A DNA stretch of 64,000 nucleotides from Janthinobacterium lividum (GCF_034424625.1 NZ_CP139976.1:3782001-3846000), one strand, 5' to 3'; numbered from the stretch's first letter, positions 51,120-60,504 are shown. The notes: a model not told the origin generated them from the sequence alone. Numbers and translations are program-made.

Positions 51120-54100
51120 TTAGGGCTGCGCCACCACCTTTACCTGCGGCCGTATCCGGAACCAGATCGCATACATGGCGGGCAGGAACACCAGGGTCAA
51201 TACCGTGCCGGCAAACGTACCGCCGATCAGGGTGTAGGCCAAGGTACCCCAGAAAACCGAATGGGTCAGCGGGATAAACGCCAGGATGGCCGCCAGTGCC
51301 GTGAGGATCACGGGACGCGCGCGCTGCACGGTCGCTTCAACCACGGCATCGAACGGCGCCAGGCCGGCCACTTCGTTCTGGTGGATCTGGCCGATCAGGA
51401 TCAGGGTATTGCGCATCAAAATGCCCGACAGCGCGATCAGGCCGACCAGCGCATTGATGCCGAACGGCTGCTGGAACAGCAGCAAGGTGGGCACCACGCC
51501 GATCAGGCCCAGGGGACTGGTGAGGAGCACCATGACCATCGCCGAGATCGAACGCACCTGCAGGATAATCATCAGCAGGGTCAGCGCCAGCATGATGGGA
51601 AACAGCGGCAGCATGGCTTGCATTGCCTTGGCCGATTCCTCGATGGAGCCAGCCTGCTCGATGCGGTAGCCGGCTGGCAGCTTGTCGATGACGGCTTGCA
51701 GCCGGGTCGAAATGGCGCCCGAAACGTCCGGCGGCTGCAGGCCGTCGGCGATGTCGCCGCGCACGGTGATGGTCGGCTGGCGGTCGCGCCGGCGCATCAC
51801 GGGTTCTTCCGAGCGCACCTCCACCGTCCCCACCTGCGACAGCGCGATGCGTTCGCCATTCGCGCCGGCCAGGGTCAGGTCGGCGATGCGCGCCGGGTCC
51901 AGCCGCACGTCGCCCGCCGCGCGCGCCACCACCTGCACCGTGCGGATATCTTCGCGCACGGCGGTGACGGGCATGCCGCTGAGCAAGAACTGCAGTTGCT
52001 GCGCCACGGCGCCGGACGTCAGGCCCATCGCCTGCAAGCGCTCCTGCTGCAGGCTGAAATACAGGGTCGGCGTGCGCGTGCCCCAGTCGGTATTGACGGT
52101 GCGCATCATGGGACTGGCCTGCATCACGCGCTGCACCTCGCCGGCAATGCCGCGCAACACCGCGGGATCGGGGCCACTGACCCGGTAGGCGACGGGAAAT
52201 GGCGAATACGGGCCGAACACCAGTTGCGTGACGCGTACCCTGGCCTCGGGCGCCAGCCCGGCGGCCACGGCCACGCGCAGGCGCTGCTTCAGGGCGTCGC
52301 GCGCCTGCTGGCTGTCGGTGCGCACGACGATCTTGGCAAACGACGGGTCGGGCAATTCCGGGCCCATCGCCAGGTAAAAGCGCGGCGCGCCCTGGCCGAC
52401 ATAGGCCGTGACGATCTTCGCCTCGGGCTGGCCCGCCAGCCACGCTTCGACCCTGGCCGCCGCGCCGCTGGTCTGCCCGATTGCGCTGCCGTACGGCAGT
52501 TGTACTTCGATCAGTACTTCAGGACGGTCCGAGATCGGAAAAAACTGCTTCTTGACGATGGCCATGCCCAGCACGACCAGCACGAACAGCCCGATCACTG
52601 TGCCGAACACCAGCCATTTGCGGGCGATCACGCGCCCCAGCAGCCGGCGAAAACGGTGGTAGCGCGGCGTGTCATACAGGCCTTCGTGGCCGCCGGCGAC
52701 CTGTTTGAGCTCGGGCAGCAGCTTCACGCCCAGGTAGGGAGTGAACACCACCGCCACCACCCACGAGGCGATCAGGGCGATGCCGACGATCCAGAACATA
52801 TTGCTGGTGTATTCACCGGCGCTGGAGCGGGCAAAGCCGTTGGGCATGAAGCCCACGGCCGTGACCAGGGTACCCGCCAGCATGGGCGCGGCCGTGTGGC
52901 TCCAGGCGTAGGCGGAGGCGGCGATGCGGCTGTAGCCCTCTTCCATTTTCACGACCATCATTTCGATGGCGATGATGGCGTCGTCCACCAGCAGGCCGAG
53001 GCCCAGGATCAGGGAACCGAGGGTGATGCGGTCAAAGTTCTTGCCGGTCGCCGCCATCACGATGAATACCACCGCCAGGGTCAGCGGCACGGCGGCGGCC
53101 ACCACGATGCCGACCCGCCAGCCCATGCTGATAAAGCACACCAGCATCACCACCAGCAGCGCGGCGAGGAACTTGAGCATGAATTCGTCGACCGCCGCGC
53201 CGATATTGACGGCCTGGTCGGTGACCTTGGCCAGGCTCATGCCCAGCGGCATGGCGGCGCCGATGGCCGTCACTTCTCCTTCCAGCGCCTTGCCCAGGTC
53301 CAGCCCATTCCAGCCATCGCGCATGACCACGCCCAGCAGCAGCGCCGGCTCGCCGCCATTGCGCACCATGAAGCTGGCCGGATCTTCCTGGCCACGGCGC
53401 ACGGTGGCGATATCGGACAGGGTCAAGGTGCGCCCCTGCGCCACCACGGGCGTATCGCGGATCTTTTGCAGCGCATCGAGCGCGCCCTCGAGGCGGATGA
53501 ATACCTGCGGCCCGCGCGTTTCCACCGAGCCGGCCGGGCTCAAGGCATTCTGGCCGTTCAGCGCGGCGAACACGTCTTGCGCCCGCACGCCCAGGGTGGC
53601 CAGGCGCTCCTGGGAAAACTCCACGTAGATGCGTTCGGCCTGTTCGCCGATGATATTGACCTTTTTGACGCCAGGCACATGCAGCAGCCGCTGGCGCAAG
53701 GTTTCCGCCTCGCGCACCAGCAGGCGCTGCGGCTCGCCTTTGGCTTTCAGTGCATACAGGGCAAAGGTGACGTCGGCGTATTCGTCATTGATCATGGGAC
53801 CGATCACGCCGGCCGGCAAATTGGCCGCCTCGTCGCCGGCCTTCTTGCGCGCCTGGTAAAACTCGGCCTGCACCTGCTCTGGCGGCGTGCCGTCGAGCAG
53901 GGTCAGTGTCGTGAAGGCCAGGCCTGGCGTGGTGTAGGTCTCGGCCCGGTCATACCAGCGCAGCTCCTGCAGGCGCTTTTCGATCTTGTCGGCCACCTGG
54001 TCCTGCATTTCGCGCGCGCTGGCGCCTGGCCAGGCGGTGACGATGGTCATCACCTTGACCGTGAAGGCCGGGTCTTCCGCGCGCCCCAGCTTGAAGAACG

Positions 54101-54197
54101 ACAGCAGGCCGGCCAGCGAAATGAGGCAAATCAGGAACAGGGTGACGGAACGCTCGCGCACGGCCAGCGACGACAGGTTGAAGCCGGCCGCGCTCAT
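51120..54197 (-). CDS. RND efflux permease (HAE1-like)
   Basis: A 1025-aa inner-membrane proton-driven pump with 12 transmembrane helices and two periplasmic loops. TM4 carries the proton-relay pair in LGLLVDDAIIAIE. FSQERLATLGV and ARPVILTALAAILAFIPL are family segments. It starts by overlapping the adaptor gene by 4 bp. The shortened N-terminal region and overall pattern place it with drug/solvent RND pumps outside the AcrB core group. The substrate is unknown. Confidence 0.93.
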   Translation of the reverse strand: MSAAGFNLSSLAVRERSVTLFLICLISLAGLLSFFKLGRAEDPAFTVKVMTIVTAWPGASAREMQDQVADKIEKRLQELRWYDRAETYTTPGLAFTTLTLLDGTPPEQVQAEFYQARKKAGDEAANLPAGVIGPMINDEYADVTFALYALKAKGEPQRLLVREAETLRQRLLHVPGVKKVNIIGEQAERIYVEFSQERLATLGVRAQDVFAALNGQNALSPAGSVETRGPQVFIRLEGALDALQKIRDTPVVAQGRTLTLSDIATVRRGQEDPASFMVRNGGEPALLLGVVMRDGWNGLDLGKALEGEVTAIGAAMPLGMSLAKVTDQAVNIGAAVDEFMLKFLAALLVVMLVCFISMGWRVGIVVAAAVPLTLAVVFIVMAATGKNFDRITLGSLILGLGLLVDDAIIAIEMMVVKMEEGYSRIAASAYAWSHTAAPMLAGTLVTAVGFMPNGFARSSAGEYTSNMFWIVGIALIASWVVAVVFTPYLGVKLLPELKQVAGGHEGLYDTPRYHRFRRLLGRVIARKWLVFGTVIGLFVLVVLGMAIVKKQFFPISDRPEVLIEVQLPYGSAIGQTSGAAARVEAWLAGQPEAKIVTAYVGQGAPRFYLAMGPELPDPSFAKIVVRTDSQQARDALKQRLRVAVAAGLAPEARVRVTQLVFGPYSPFPVAYRVSGPDPAVLRGIAGEVQRVMQASPMMRTVNTDWGTRTPTLYFSLQQERLQAMGLTSGAVAQQLQFLLSGMPVTAVREDIRTVQVVARAAGDVRLDPARIADLTLAGANGERIALSQVGTVEVRSEEPVMRRRDRQPTITVRGDIADGLQPPDVSGAISTRLQAVIDKLPAGYRIEQAGSIEESAKAMQAMLPLFPIMLALTLLMIILQVRSISAMVMVLLTSPLGLIGVVPTLLLFQQPFGINALVGLIALSGILMRNTLILIGQIHQNEVAGLAPFDAVVEATVQRARPVILTALAAILAFIPLTHSVFWGTLAYTLIGGTFAGTVLTLVFLPAMYAIWFRIRPQVKVVAQP

Positions 54198-55300
54198 GGA
54201 CGCGCTCCGGCGCCAGCGGCCATTGGCGCCTGCTCGACCCTGACCGGTTCGCCCTGATGCAGCAGATGGGCGCCCAGCGCGACGATGCGCTCGCCCGCCT
54301 TCAGGCCACTGACGTCGGCGCCGTCATCGTGCAGCCCCTGCACCTTCACGGGCCGCCAGGTGACTTGGGCCGGCACACCGCCGATGACCCACACGCCCTG
54401 CCCCTTGCCCCCATCGTACAGGGCCGCCAGCGGCACTTGCACGGTGCCGCCGGCCGTTTGCGCACCGGGCAGGCGCAAGGTGACGGTGGCACCCAGCGGC
54501 GCGCTTGACAGCGCCGCGTCGAGCACATAGCGCGCCTCGAAGGTCCGCGTTTGCCGGTCCGCCGTCTGCGACAGCTGGCGCAAGGTGGCCGGCACGCTGG
54601 CGCCCGGCCGGCCGAACAAGGTAGCCTGGCCGGTGGAGCCGAGCGCGGGGCGCACGGTTTCCGGCAGCTGGATCGCCGCTTCGCGCCGGCCGTCATGGGC
54701 CAGGCGCACCACCACCTGCCCGGCCGCCACCACCTGGCCCGGTTCGGCCAGGGTATCCATCACGACGCCGTCGGCGTCGGCCAGCAGCACCGCATAATGC
54801 AGCGCATTGCGCGCCACCCCGGCCTGGGCTTCGGACGCCTTGAGCTGGGCGCCGGCCGCGTCAGCCGCCGCCCTCACCTGGTCGTAGTTTGATGCCGAAA
54901 TGGCGCCGGTACCGCGCAAGTCGCGATAGCGCGCTTCTTCGTCCGCCGCCTGGCGCGCGCGGGCGCGGTCGGCCATGACGGACTCCTGCCGCGCCTGCGC
55001 CAGCAGCTGCAAGTCGTCAGCGTCGAGGCGCATCAACGGCTGGCCGCGGCGCACGGACTGGCCGGCGTCGACCAGCCGTTCGCGCACCTTGCCGGAAACG
55101 CGAAAACCGAGATCGCTCTGCACGCGCGGCGCGACCACGCCCGTAAAGCTGCGCGCGCCCGGTTCGGCGCCCTGCACCGCGACAGCGCGCACCAGCGGCG
55201 TGGCGGTGCGCGGATCGGCCTGCGCCTTGTCGGCACAGGCGCTCAAAGCCAGGGGCAAGGTGGAGATGACTACAGATGAAGCGAGGCGGCGCCAGCGCAT
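54194..55300 (-). CDS. RND periplasmic adaptor (membrane fusion) lipoprotein
   Basis: A 368-aa adaptor with lipoprotein signal (VVISTLPLALSACAD). Barrel-sandwich (ARSFTGVVAPRVQSDLGFRVSG), a coiled-coil hairpin around residues 90-150, and beta-barrel segments follow in the usual order. It links the permease to the outer-membrane channel. It overlaps the permease gene by 4 bp and lies downstream of the TetR gene on the same strand. Confidence 0.92.
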   Translation of the reverse strand: MRWRRLASSVVISTLPLALSACADKAQADPRTATPLVRAVAVQGAEPGARSFTGVVAPRVQSDLGFRVSGKVRERLVDAGQSVRRGQPLMRLDADDLQLLAQARQESVMADRARARQAADEEARYRDLRGTGAISASNYDQVRAAADAAGAQLKASEAQAGVARNALHYAVLLADADGVVMDTLAEPGQVVAAGQVVVRLAHDGRREAAIQLPETVRPALGSTGQATLFGRPGASVPATLRQLSQTADRQTRTFEARYVLDAALSSAPLGATVTLRLPGAQTAGGTVQVPLAALYDGGKGQGVWVIGGVPAQVTWRPVKVQGLHDDGADVSGLKAGERIVALGAHLLHQGEPVRVEQAPMAAGAGARP

Positions 55301-55344
55301 AAGAATCCCATGAACGAGTGATCAGGGTTCTCATTCTGGTACCA

Positions 55345-55368
55345 GTGACCAAATAAGTCAATGGTCAC
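55345..55368. promoter_or_regulatory. TetR operator candidate 1
   Basis: GTGACC and GGTCAC are perfect inverted half-sites 12 bp apart, upstream of the adaptor gene. The motif AGTGACCAA recurs in the gap on the other side of the TetR gene, pointing to one regulator for both. Confidence 0.6.
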
Positions 55369-55383
55369 AATCTGACTGAGAGG

Positions 55384-56004
55384 TTATGGCGATAGGCTGC
55401 GCAACACCAGGCTGGACAGTTGCACCACCGCCGTTTCGCTGCTGTCTACGCTGTGTTGCAACAGCAAGGGATTGACGTAGGGGCGCATCACCAGATAGAT
55501 CGCGCTGGCCGTCTCGTCGAGCGGCGTCTTGCGTTCGAAGTCGCCTGTCTGGCGCCCTTGCTGCAAGATATCCTGCAGCAAGGCGCCCATCGCCAGCTCG
55601 TAGGCCTGCACGGCTGGCCAGCGCTCGGTGGCGGCCGAGGCGGCGATATCGTACAGCTTGCGGTCCTGGAAAAACAGCCGCAAGCTGGCCTCTACGCTGG
55701 CCCTGAACATGCGCCGCAGCTGCTCTGGCGGCCGCTCGGCCGCCGCGACCGCGCTTCTTACCTCGGTTTCGATCTGGCGCAGGCAGCTGGCGCAGATATG
55801 CTCGCCGATGGCCTGCTTGGATTCGAAAAACTTATAGATATAGGCCTTGGAAAAGCCGATCGCCCTGGCCAGGTCGGAGACAGTCGTCTTTTCATAGCCG
55901 TAGCGGCTGAAGTAGTCAGTGGCAGCGGCAACGATCTGGTCGCGCACATCGTGGCCGGCGGGGCCGCGCGCAGGGCTTGGTGTATCGGGTGTAGTGGAAT
56001 TCAT
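55384..56004 (-). CDS. TetR-family repressor of the efflux pump
   Basis: A 206-aa TetR protein. The N-terminal helix-turn-helix is TTVSDLARAIGFSKAYIYKFFESKQ, and the rest is a helical ligand-binding domain. It lies between the divergent outer-membrane channel gene and the codirectional adaptor-permease genes. Related inverted repeats flank it on both sides, so it most likely represses all three pump genes and itself. Confidence 0.92.
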   Translation of the reverse strand: MNSTTPDTPSPARGPAGHDVRDQIVAAATDYFSRYGYEKTTVSDLARAIGFSKAYIYKFFESKQAIGEHICASCLRQIETEVRSAVAAAERPPEQLRRMFRASVEASLRLFFQDRKLYDIAASAATERWPAVQAYELAMGALLQDILQQGRQTGDFERKTPLDETASAIYLVMRPYVNPLLLQHSVDSSETAVVQLSSLVLRSLSP

Positions 56005-56042
56005 GGCGACAGCTTAACGCGCCGCGCCGGAATGCACAATAA

Positions 56043-56066
56043 GTGACCAATGTGTATTATAGTCAC
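56043..56066. promoter_or_regulatory. TetR operator candidate 2
   Basis: GTGAC (56043-56047) and GTCAC (56062-56066) are inverted half-sites between the divergent tetR and channel genes, 30 bp before the channel's ATG. The shared AGTGACCAA matches operator candidate 1. Confidence 0.5.
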
Positions 56067-56096
56067 ACATTATTCTCTTTTGAACTGGAAGACCCC

Positions 56097-57578
56097 ATGT
56101 CACTGCCGCGCCTGCGCCTGCGCCTCCCCTTTCTGCTGTTCGCCGCCAGCCTGGCCGCTGGCTGCACCGCCGGTGCCGATTACCGCCGGCCCGAGCTACC
56201 GCATGCGGCGCAGTATCCGCACCGGGCGGCGCTCGGCGCGCGCGCGGGTGCCAACACTGCCGACGCCGCCGAATTGCGGCAGTGGTGGACGGCCTTCGGC
56301 GATCCGCGCCTGACCCATCTGGTGACGGTGGCGCTGGCACAAAACCTCGACCTGGCGCAAGCGCAGGCCAGGGTCAGGCAAGCGCGCGCCGCCACCGGTG
56401 CGGCCGACGCAGCGCTGCTGCCGTCGGCCAGCCTTGGCGGCCAGGCGGCGCGCGCCTACCAATCGGTGCAGACGCCGCTGGGCCAGGTCCTGGACGCGAC
56501 GCCAGGCCATGATCGCGCCGGCAGCGCGCGCGAATTGAACCTGCAGGCGTCGTGGGAGCTCGACCTGTTCGGCGGCCTGCGCCGCGAACGCGAAGCGGCG
56601 CGTGCCGATTACGAAGCCAGCGAGGCGGGATGGGCTGCCACACGGCTGGCCGTGGCGGCGCAAACGGCCGACCTGTACCTGTCCATCCAGGGATTGCAGG
56701 CGCGGCTCGACCTGGCGCGCCGGCAGGTCGACACGGAGGCGGCGCTGCTGGAGCTCGCCACGCTGCTATATGACAAGGGATTGCTGAACGAGCCGGCGCT
56801 GCGGCAGGCCGAAGCGTCGCTGGCGCAAGCGCGCGCCGTCGTGCCCGGCCTGGACACGGCGCGCGAGGTGGCGCTGCATGCGCTCGATGTGATGCTGGGC
56901 GCCGCACCCGGCACCTACGGCGATGAAATGGCCGCGGCAGGGGTAATGGCCCGCGCGCCGCGCATCACGGCCGATGGTGCGCCGGGCGAACTGCTGCGGC
57001 GCCGGCCCGACCTGATCGCCGCCGAACGGCGACTGGCCGCGGCCAGCGCACGTACCGGCGCGGCCGTCGCCGAGTATTACCCGAAACTGAGCCTGGGTGC
57101 CCTGTTTGGCAGCGCCACGTCCGGCGGCGCCCTGTTCGGCAGCGGCTCCGGCCAGGCCGCTGGCATGCTGGGCCTGCGCTGGCGCCTGTTCGATTTCGGC
57201 CGCATCGATGCGCAGATCGAGGCTTCCCGTGGCCGGGAAGCCGAGCTGCTGGCGGCCTACCGGCTCGCTGCGCTGCATGCCGCCGAAGACGTGGAAAACG
57301 CCTGCTCGGCCCTGCTGCGCCACGAAGAACAGGCCGCACTGCTGGCGCAAAGCGTGCAAGCGTTTGAGCGCGCCCGCGCCGCCGCGCTGGCTGCCTACGA
57401 AAAAGGCGTGGTCAGCCGGCTCGATGTGTTGCAAGCCGACACCAGGCTGCTGCGCGCAGCGGACGCGCGCGCGCAGGCGCAAACGGCATCGGCGCGCGCT
57501 GCTGTCGCCACTTACCGGGCGCTGGGCGGCGGCTGGCAGGCACCACAGGCCGAAACAGAAGCGATGGCAGCCAGGTAA
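56097..57578 (+). CDS. NodT-type outer-membrane efflux channel lipoprotein
   Basis: A 493-aa TolC-like channel. The signal ends in the lipobox AAGC; GADYRRPELP follows. The two repeats of the outer-membrane efflux domain are visible (WWTAFGDPRLTHLV, WELDLFGGLRRE, GLRWRLFDFGRIDAQ). GGAAG lies before the ATG at 56097; a longer frame upstream overlaps the operator and is rejected. It completes the tripartite pump with the divergent adaptor and permease. Confidence 0.92.
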   Translation: MSLPRLRLRLPFLLFAASLAAGCTAGADYRRPELPHAAQYPHRAALGARAGANTADAAELRQWWTAFGDPRLTHLVTVALAQNLDLAQAQARVRQARAATGAADAALLPSASLGGQAARAYQSVQTPLGQVLDATPGHDRAGSARELNLQASWELDLFGGLRREREAARADYEASEAGWAATRLAVAAQTADLYLSIQGLQARLDLARRQVDTEAALLELATLLYDKGLLNEPALRQAEASLAQARAVVPGLDTAREVALHALDVMLGAAPGTYGDEMAAAGVMARAPRITADGAPGELLRRRPDLIAAERRLAAASARTGAAVAEYYPKLSLGALFGSATSGGALFGSGSGQAAGMLGLRWRLFDFGRIDAQIEASRGREAELLAAYRLAALHAAEDVENACSALLRHEEQAALLAQSVQAFERARAAALAAYEKGVVSRLDVLQADTRLLRAADARAQAQTASARAAVATYRALGGGWQAPQAETEAMAAR

Positions 57579-57592
57579 CTCATCGAGCTGGC

Positions 57593-58081
57593 TTAATCGT
57601 CGGCTGGCAACTGCTTCGCTGCCTTGGCATCAAACGCCAGCCGCGCCGCATCGATGGCGTCGCGGTGGCCATGGGCCCAGGCGCCCAGTGCGCTGATGGG
57701 GATCAGCAGCGAGCGGCCCAGGTCCGTCAAGGCGTAGTCGACGCGCGGCGGCACGGTGGGGAACACGGTGCGCGTCACCAGGACGTCGCGCTCGAGCCCG
57801 CGCAGGGTCAGGGTCAGCATGCGCTGGGAGATGCCGCCGATCAGGCGGCGCATCTCGTTGAAGCGCTTGGTGCCATTGCCGAGCAATATCACCACCATCA
57901 CGCTCCATTTGTCGCCCACGCGCGTGAGGATGTCCGTGATCGGGCGGCAGGAAGCAGCCACGCCCGCATGGCCGCCTTCGTCGCGCATGCGCCGTTCCAG
58001 CTCCGCCCCTTGCGCGGCGGCGTCGCCAATAGTCACATCCGTGTGCCCCAGTGTGGAAAAAGTGCCTTCTTGTGCGTTCAT
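57593..58081 (-). CDS. HxlR-family regulator
   Basis: A 162-aa HxlR winged-helix regulator: CRPITDILTRVGDKWSVMVVILL, FNEMRRLIGGISQRMLTLTLRGLE, then VPPRVDYALTDLG. HxlR members near azoreductases sense quinones or other electrophiles through the conserved N-terminal cysteine, which is present here. It is divergent from azoR across 69 bp and is very likely its repressor. The start ATG is at 58081. Confidence 0.9.
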   Translation of the reverse strand: MNAQEGTFSTLGHTDVTIGDAAAQGAELERRMRDEGGHAGVAASCRPITDILTRVGDKWSVMVVILLGNGTKRFNEMRRLIGGISQRMLTLTLRGLERDVLVTRTVFPTVPPRVDYALTDLGRSLLIPISALGAWAHGHRDAIDAARLAFDAKAAKQLPADD

Positions 58082-58150
58082 TTGATAGTCACTATATTTA
58101 ACTCGGTTACAAAAACATACCACCCGATCATACCACCCAAGAAGGCTCAC

Positions 58151-58723
58151 ATGAACATCCTGCACATCGATTCGAGCATCCTCGGCGAGCATTCCATCAG
58201 CCGCCAATTGTCCGCCGCCATCGTCGCCCGCCTGCAAGCGGCCGCGCCTGGCGCCACCGCCCAGTACCGCGACCTGGCCGCGCAACCCTTGCCGCAATTT
58301 ACGGCAGCCCCCAGCGCCGCCGACGGCGCAGTGCTGGCCGGCGCGCTGGAGCAGGTGCTGGCCGCCGACGTCATCGTCATCGGCGCGCCCATGTACAACT
58401 TTGCCATCCCCAGCCAGCTCAAGTCGTGGCTCGATGCGCTGGCCGTGCCCGGCAAGACGTTCCAGTACGGCGCCAACGGCCCCGAAGGTTTGTTGGGCAG
58501 CAAGCGCGTGATCATCGCCTCGACGCGCGGCGGCTATTACGGCGCCGACACGCCGATGGCGGCCCTGGAACACCAGGAAAGCCATCTGCGCGCCTTCCTC
58601 GGCTTCCTCGGCGTCACGCAGATCGAGATCGTGCGCGCCGAAGGCGTCAAGGTCAGCGACGCAGCCCGGGCGCAGGCGTTGACGGGCGCCTTCGAGCAGA
58701 TCGGCGCACTGCAAGCGGCCTAA
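58151..58723 (+). CDS. azoR: FMN-dependent NADH azoreductase
   Basis: A 190-aa flavodoxin-fold enzyme that reduces quinones and azo compounds. FMN-binding segments are HIDSSILGEHSISRQLS, PMYNFAIPSQLKSWLD and STRGGYYG; length and motifs match AzoR. AAGAAGG lies shortly before the ATG. The divergent HxlR gene probably derepresses it in response to electrophiles. Confidence 0.93.
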   Translation: MNILHIDSSILGEHSISRQLSAAIVARLQAAAPGATAQYRDLAAQPLPQFTAAPSAADGAVLAGALEQVLAADVIVIGAPMYNFAIPSQLKSWLDALAVPGKTFQYGANGPEGLLGSKRVIIASTRGGYYGADTPMAALEHQESHLRAFLGFLGVTQIEIVRAEGVKVSDAARAQALTGAFEQIGALQAA

Positions 58724-58732
58724 GGAGTGCCA

Positions 58733-58760
58733 GCTGCGCCGCAAGCCGTTGCGGCGCAGC
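58733..58760. other. perfect hairpin after azoR
   Basis: GCTGCGCCGCAA and TTGCGGCGCAGC form a perfect 12-bp stem with the 4-nt loop GCCG, starting 9 bp past the azoR stop. No T-run follows. It could be a rho-independent-like stop, a 3'-end stabiliser or a REP-type palindrome. Confidence 0.5.
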
Positions 58761-58831
58761 CCCATGGTGGCCGGCCGGCAAGGAAGCGCCAGATGCGCTA
58801 AGCTGCTGGAACCCCAACCACAAGGACCACC

Positions 58832-59119
58832 ATGACCCTGATCGTCGTCGCCACCATCGATGCCCAAGCCGACCATATCGACGCCGTGCGCGCCGCCCTG
58901 GAAGCCGTCGTGCCGCCCAGCCGCGCGGAAAGCGGCTGCCTGCGCTACGAACTGCACCTCGACAACAAGATTCCCACGCGCTTCATCATGCTGGAAGAAT
59001 GGGCCGACAAGGCGGCCCTGACGGCGCACTATGCGACACCCCACTTTCTGACCCTGGTGGCCGCCACCGAGGGCAAGGCCGTCAAGATCGACGTGGCGGA
59101 ATTGAGCAAGCTGAAGTAA
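58832..59119 (+). CDS. antibiotic biosynthesis monooxygenase (ABM) family protein
   Basis: A 95-aa ferredoxin-like dimeric protein: VVATIDAQADHIDAVRAALE, then SGCLRYELHLDN and FIMLEEWADKAALTAH, as in YgiN-type quinol monooxygenases. Its place after azoR suggests a quinone or aromatic redox role. The conserved histidine and tryptophan of the small active pocket (HYATPHF, EEWAD) are present. Confidence 0.85.
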   Translation: MTLIVVATIDAQADHIDAVRAALEAVVPPSRAESGCLRYELHLDNKIPTRFIMLEEWADKAALTAHYATPHFLTLVAATEGKAVKIDVAELSKLK

Positions 59120-59152
59120 GGCCGGCGCGCTGCGCTAGCGCGTGGCCAGATT

Positions 59153-59185
59153 GAAAAGTTGCCATCTATAATATGGCAACTTTTC
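59153..59185. terminator. hairpin with TATAAT in its loop
   Basis: GAAAAGTTGCCAT (59153-59165) and ATGGCAACTTTTC (59173-59185) are perfectly complementary; TTTCTTT-type bases continue on the plus strand. This fits a terminator for the ABM gene. The intervening 7 bases plus flanks also read TATAAT, so a promoter for the next gene may overlap. Confidence 0.55.
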
Positions 59186-59197
59186 TTTATGGCCATC

Positions 59198-59770
59198 ATG
59201 ACACCATTTACCAAGATACGCGGCGCCGCAGCGGCAGCCGCCTTGACGCTCTGCATCAGCGCCTCGGCGCAATCTCCCCTTCCCCTGGCCAAGCTGGTGG
59301 GCGAATACAATCTTGCCTCGTCGGCGACCGTGCCGGCCAGCACCTGGGGCTATTCCAAAGGACGCATTTCGGTCAAGCAACTCGATGACCGGCATCTGCT
59401 GATCGCCCTGTCCTGCGAATGGAAACGCGAGCCGAAGGCCGTCTGCGGCGACTATTTTTATGCCCAGCAGCGCGACGACGGCCTGTACCTGCAAGACATG
59501 AATACCTTCGCCATGCGCCTGTACTTCGACCCGGCCTCGCGCAAGCTCACCATCATTTCACGCGGCGCCGATGCCAAGCAAAGCGTGCGGCATGACGTCT
59601 TCGCCACCACCACGGCGCCCCTCACGGACCCCGCTTTGGTACGGCGCATGAAACGCGAGCTGTCGAATGCCGACAGCAAGGAAAACCGGCGCGTGTTCGG
59701 ACCCTACACCAAGTGGGACTATCAGGAAAACCGCATCGAATTCCAGCGCCAGGACTTGACGACGCCGTGA
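59198..59770 (+). CDS. hypothetical exported protein
   Basis: A 190-aa protein with a signal peptide (IRGAAAAAALTLCISASAQS) and a beta-rich mature part containing two cysteines (LSCEWKREPKAVCGDYF) likely to be paired. I do not recognise a family. ATGs at 59189 and 59198 are both possible; no ribosome site separates them. The stop overlaps the next gene's start (TGATG). Confidence 0.6.
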   Translation: MTPFTKIRGAAAAAALTLCISASAQSPLPLAKLVGEYNLASSATVPASTWGYSKGRISVKQLDDRHLLIALSCEWKREPKAVCGDYFYAQQRDDGLYLQDMNTFAMRLYFDPASRKLTIISRGADAKQSVRHDVFATTTAPLTDPALVRRMKRELSNADSKENRRVFGPYTKWDYQENRIEFQRQDLTTP

Positions 59771-60504
59771 TGTCGCGCCTGATCCAGCCCCTGCGGCGCC
59801 AGCTGCTGCGCCTCGCCGGCGCCCTGCTATGTTCGCCCGTGCTCGCGCGCGCAGCCGACGGCGGCGGCCTGCCCCGCGCCGTGCGCCAGCGCATCCTGGC
59901 CACCCTCGACGCTCCGCTGCCCAAGGTGCTCAATGTGCACCACCTGGCGTTGATACGGCGTTTCAATATCGGCTGGTCGCCCGTGGAAAGCGGCGCGCCC
60001 ATGCTCAACCCGGCGTACCCGCTGGGAAAAGGAGACGCCCTGGAACTGGCCATGCAAGCCATCGCCAGCAAGGATGCGGCGCTGGCCGCGCAGCGCCTGA
60101 TGGAAGCGGCACTGCTGCTGCCCCACTTCGTGCAGATGGCCAGGCTGAAGCCGGGCAGCTATGCCAACGGCAAGGCGCCGTTCACGTTTACCACCCGGCA
60201 CCTGCAACTGCTGCGCCAGCAGTCGTGGCTGCCGCTGGAAATGCTGGGCATGGCGGCGGAAGACTACCTGGCCGAAGGCTGTTGGCCCACCCCGTCCGTC
60301 GACGGCAAGCGCCCGTACGGAGACTTCACGAATTACCCGGTGGAAATGGCGCAGGCACTGGGCCTGCCCGTGCACCGCCAGGCCGACGGCAGCCTCGTCA
60401 TCCGGCCCGCGCTGCAAGCGGAACTGGAAGCGCTGCACCAGCAGACCATGCCTGCGCTGCAAGTGTTCGTGCGGGAAGCGGGCTTGAGGCGCAATACGCT
60501 GTAG
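59770..60504 (+). CDS. hypothetical exported protein
   Basis: A 244-aa protein with a signal-like N-terminus (LLRLAGALLCSPVLARA) and a mostly helical mature part (LELAMQAIASKDAALAAQRLMEAAL, LEALHQQTMPALQVFVREAG). No family is recognised. Its ATG overlaps the previous stop as TGATG, so the two exported proteins are translationally coupled and probably act together. Confidence 0.6.
   Translation: MSRLIQPLRRQLLRLAGALLCSPVLARAADGGGLPRAVRQRILATLDAPLPKVLNVHHLALIRRFNIGWSPVESGAPMLNPAYPLGKGDALELAMQAIASKDAALAAQRLMEAALLLPHFVQMARLKPGSYANGKAPFTFTTRHLQLLRQQSWLPLEMLGMAAEDYLAEGCWPTPSVDGKRPYGDFTNYPVEMAQALGLPVHRQADGSLVIRPALQAELEALHQQTMPALQVFVREAGLRRNTL

Noticed and set aside
51000-54257. Plus-strand open frame of over 1000 codons
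   Set aside because: It is the antisense shadow of the RND permease. The His/Gln/Arg-rich translation shows no domain and no start signal.
56043-56096. Longer N-terminus for the outer-membrane channel
   Set aside because: The extension overlaps the TetR operator candidate and would precede a proper lipoprotein signal that begins at 56097.
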